This document shows, in pieces, positions 37,406-37,663 of a stretch of 37,663 bases of DNA (the stretch's first letter is position 1; the number at the start of each line of letters is the position of its first letter). The translations under genes were made by a program, and so were the position numbers. Below the pieces are notes generated by a model. That model did no database searches, had not been told where the DNA came from, and saw only the letters and a list, made by a program, of their open reading frames with translations. Source of the DNA: DATKPA01 sp051955985 (GTDB lineage: Bacteria > Planctomycetota > Phycisphaerae > WQYP01); contig JBQCGD010000163.1 in assembly GCA_051955985.1 (NCBI GenBank), forward strand, positions 1 through 37,663, written 5' to 3'.

Positions 37406-37663
37406 ATTCCCCCGCAATCAACCTTGGAATCCCCCACCCCGCGCGCCCCCGCAATCCCACCCGCCCCCTCCCCGAATCGAAAATCGAAAATCGAAAATCG
37501 AAAATGTAATCACCCCAAAAACCCCCTCACCGCCCCCCCCACATCCCCCACCCCAATCACCCCCGCACACACCGCCACCGCACCCACCCCCCGCCCGCGA
37601 ACCACCCCCCCCTGAACCCCCGGGGGGCCCCACAGTGGGCCCACCGGCCGCGCCCCCGCCCCC
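37406..37663 (+). other. C-rich end of the window
   Basis: Apart from the TCGAAAA tract this is strongly C- and Pro-codon-like sequence with long C runs. No gene can be supported. Open frames here are low-complexity and lack start signals. It may be the 5' part of something continuing outside the window, or poorly assembled contig end. Confidence 0.4.
37474..37506 (+). repeat. Short tandem repeat of TCGAAAA units, copy 2
   Basis: About four units of AATCGAAA in a C-rich intergenic background; same family as 35069-35104. Confidence 0.8.

Noticed and set aside
37380..37663. Several short C-rich open frames at the right end
   Set aside because: Low-complexity Pro/Thr/Ala or Gly strings without start signals or similarity to any fold.

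Overview
The window looks like a stretch of planctomycete chromosome, probably class Phycisphaerae or a relative. The evidence is high GC, three secreted proteins with PEP-CTERM tails (8313-9200, 11798-14572 minus, 33136-33993), a LamG / autotransporter-repeat / dockerin-like surface protein, a DNRLRE-type secreted protein, a PhoH with an N-terminal PIN domain, a KaiC-like ATPase next to a hybrid histidine kinase, and families of short intergenic tandem repeats. The taxonomic call is inference. The left edge falls exactly on the end of an insertion sequence, so it may be a contig end broken at a repeat.

Layout. 1-1392: a complete IS with 59-bp inverted repeats and a DDE transposase, inserted into the 3' end of scpA (1383-2405 minus). 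2492-3127 minus: a low-GC Imm11/DUF1629-like gene. 3242-7969 plus: a lipoprotein alpha/beta hydrolase, a cation diffusion facilitator and a GT39-like membrane glycosyltransferase, separated by short repeats. 8313-9200: LamG PEP-CTERM protein, then a strong terminator. 9467-11713: catalase-peroxidase katG, convergent with the 924-residue HEXXH/PATR/LamG/dockerin/PEP-CTERM protein. 14939-18078 minus: a two-gene signalling operon (KaiC-like ATPase, then hybrid histidine kinase, 4-nt overlap). 18371-18599: a hairpin-rich leader in front of phoH (18600-19967). 20010-20509: a ParE-type toxin-antitoxin pair. 20513-21844 minus: polytopic membrane protein; 22011-22634 minus: orphan ureF. 22880-25213: GT3-type glycogen synthase; 25322-25891: zinc-ribbon membrane protein; 26106-27386: murA. 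27473-28231 minus and 28578-29726 plus: divergent DNRLRE protein and ROK regulator. 29860-31212: hslU. 31300-31987: a small protein plus nucleotidyltransferase cassette. 32068-32814: GT2 glycosyltransferase. 33136-33993: PEP-CTERM protein. 34204-35057: two small membrane proteins. 35107-36780 minus: murJ. 37146-37379: small unknown protein, then a C-rich end with repeats.

Themes. Cell-envelope work dominates: murA and murJ for peptidoglycan, three glycosyltransferases, PEP-CTERM exported proteins and a lipoprotein hydrolase. No exosortase or sorting gene is present. Small mobile or defence-like cassettes (IS, Imm11-like, ParE pair, nucleotidyltransferase pair) sit between housekeeping genes and are visibly less GC-rich.

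The most striking whole-window property is strand composition. From about 1.4 to 14.5 kb the plus strand is G-rich whichever strand is coding. From 18.6 kb to the end it is strongly C-rich, again whichever strand is coding. The segment between is roughly balanced. This sign change, G-rich to C-rich reading 5'->3', is what a replication terminus would produce. No tRNA, rRNA or CRISPR array was seen.
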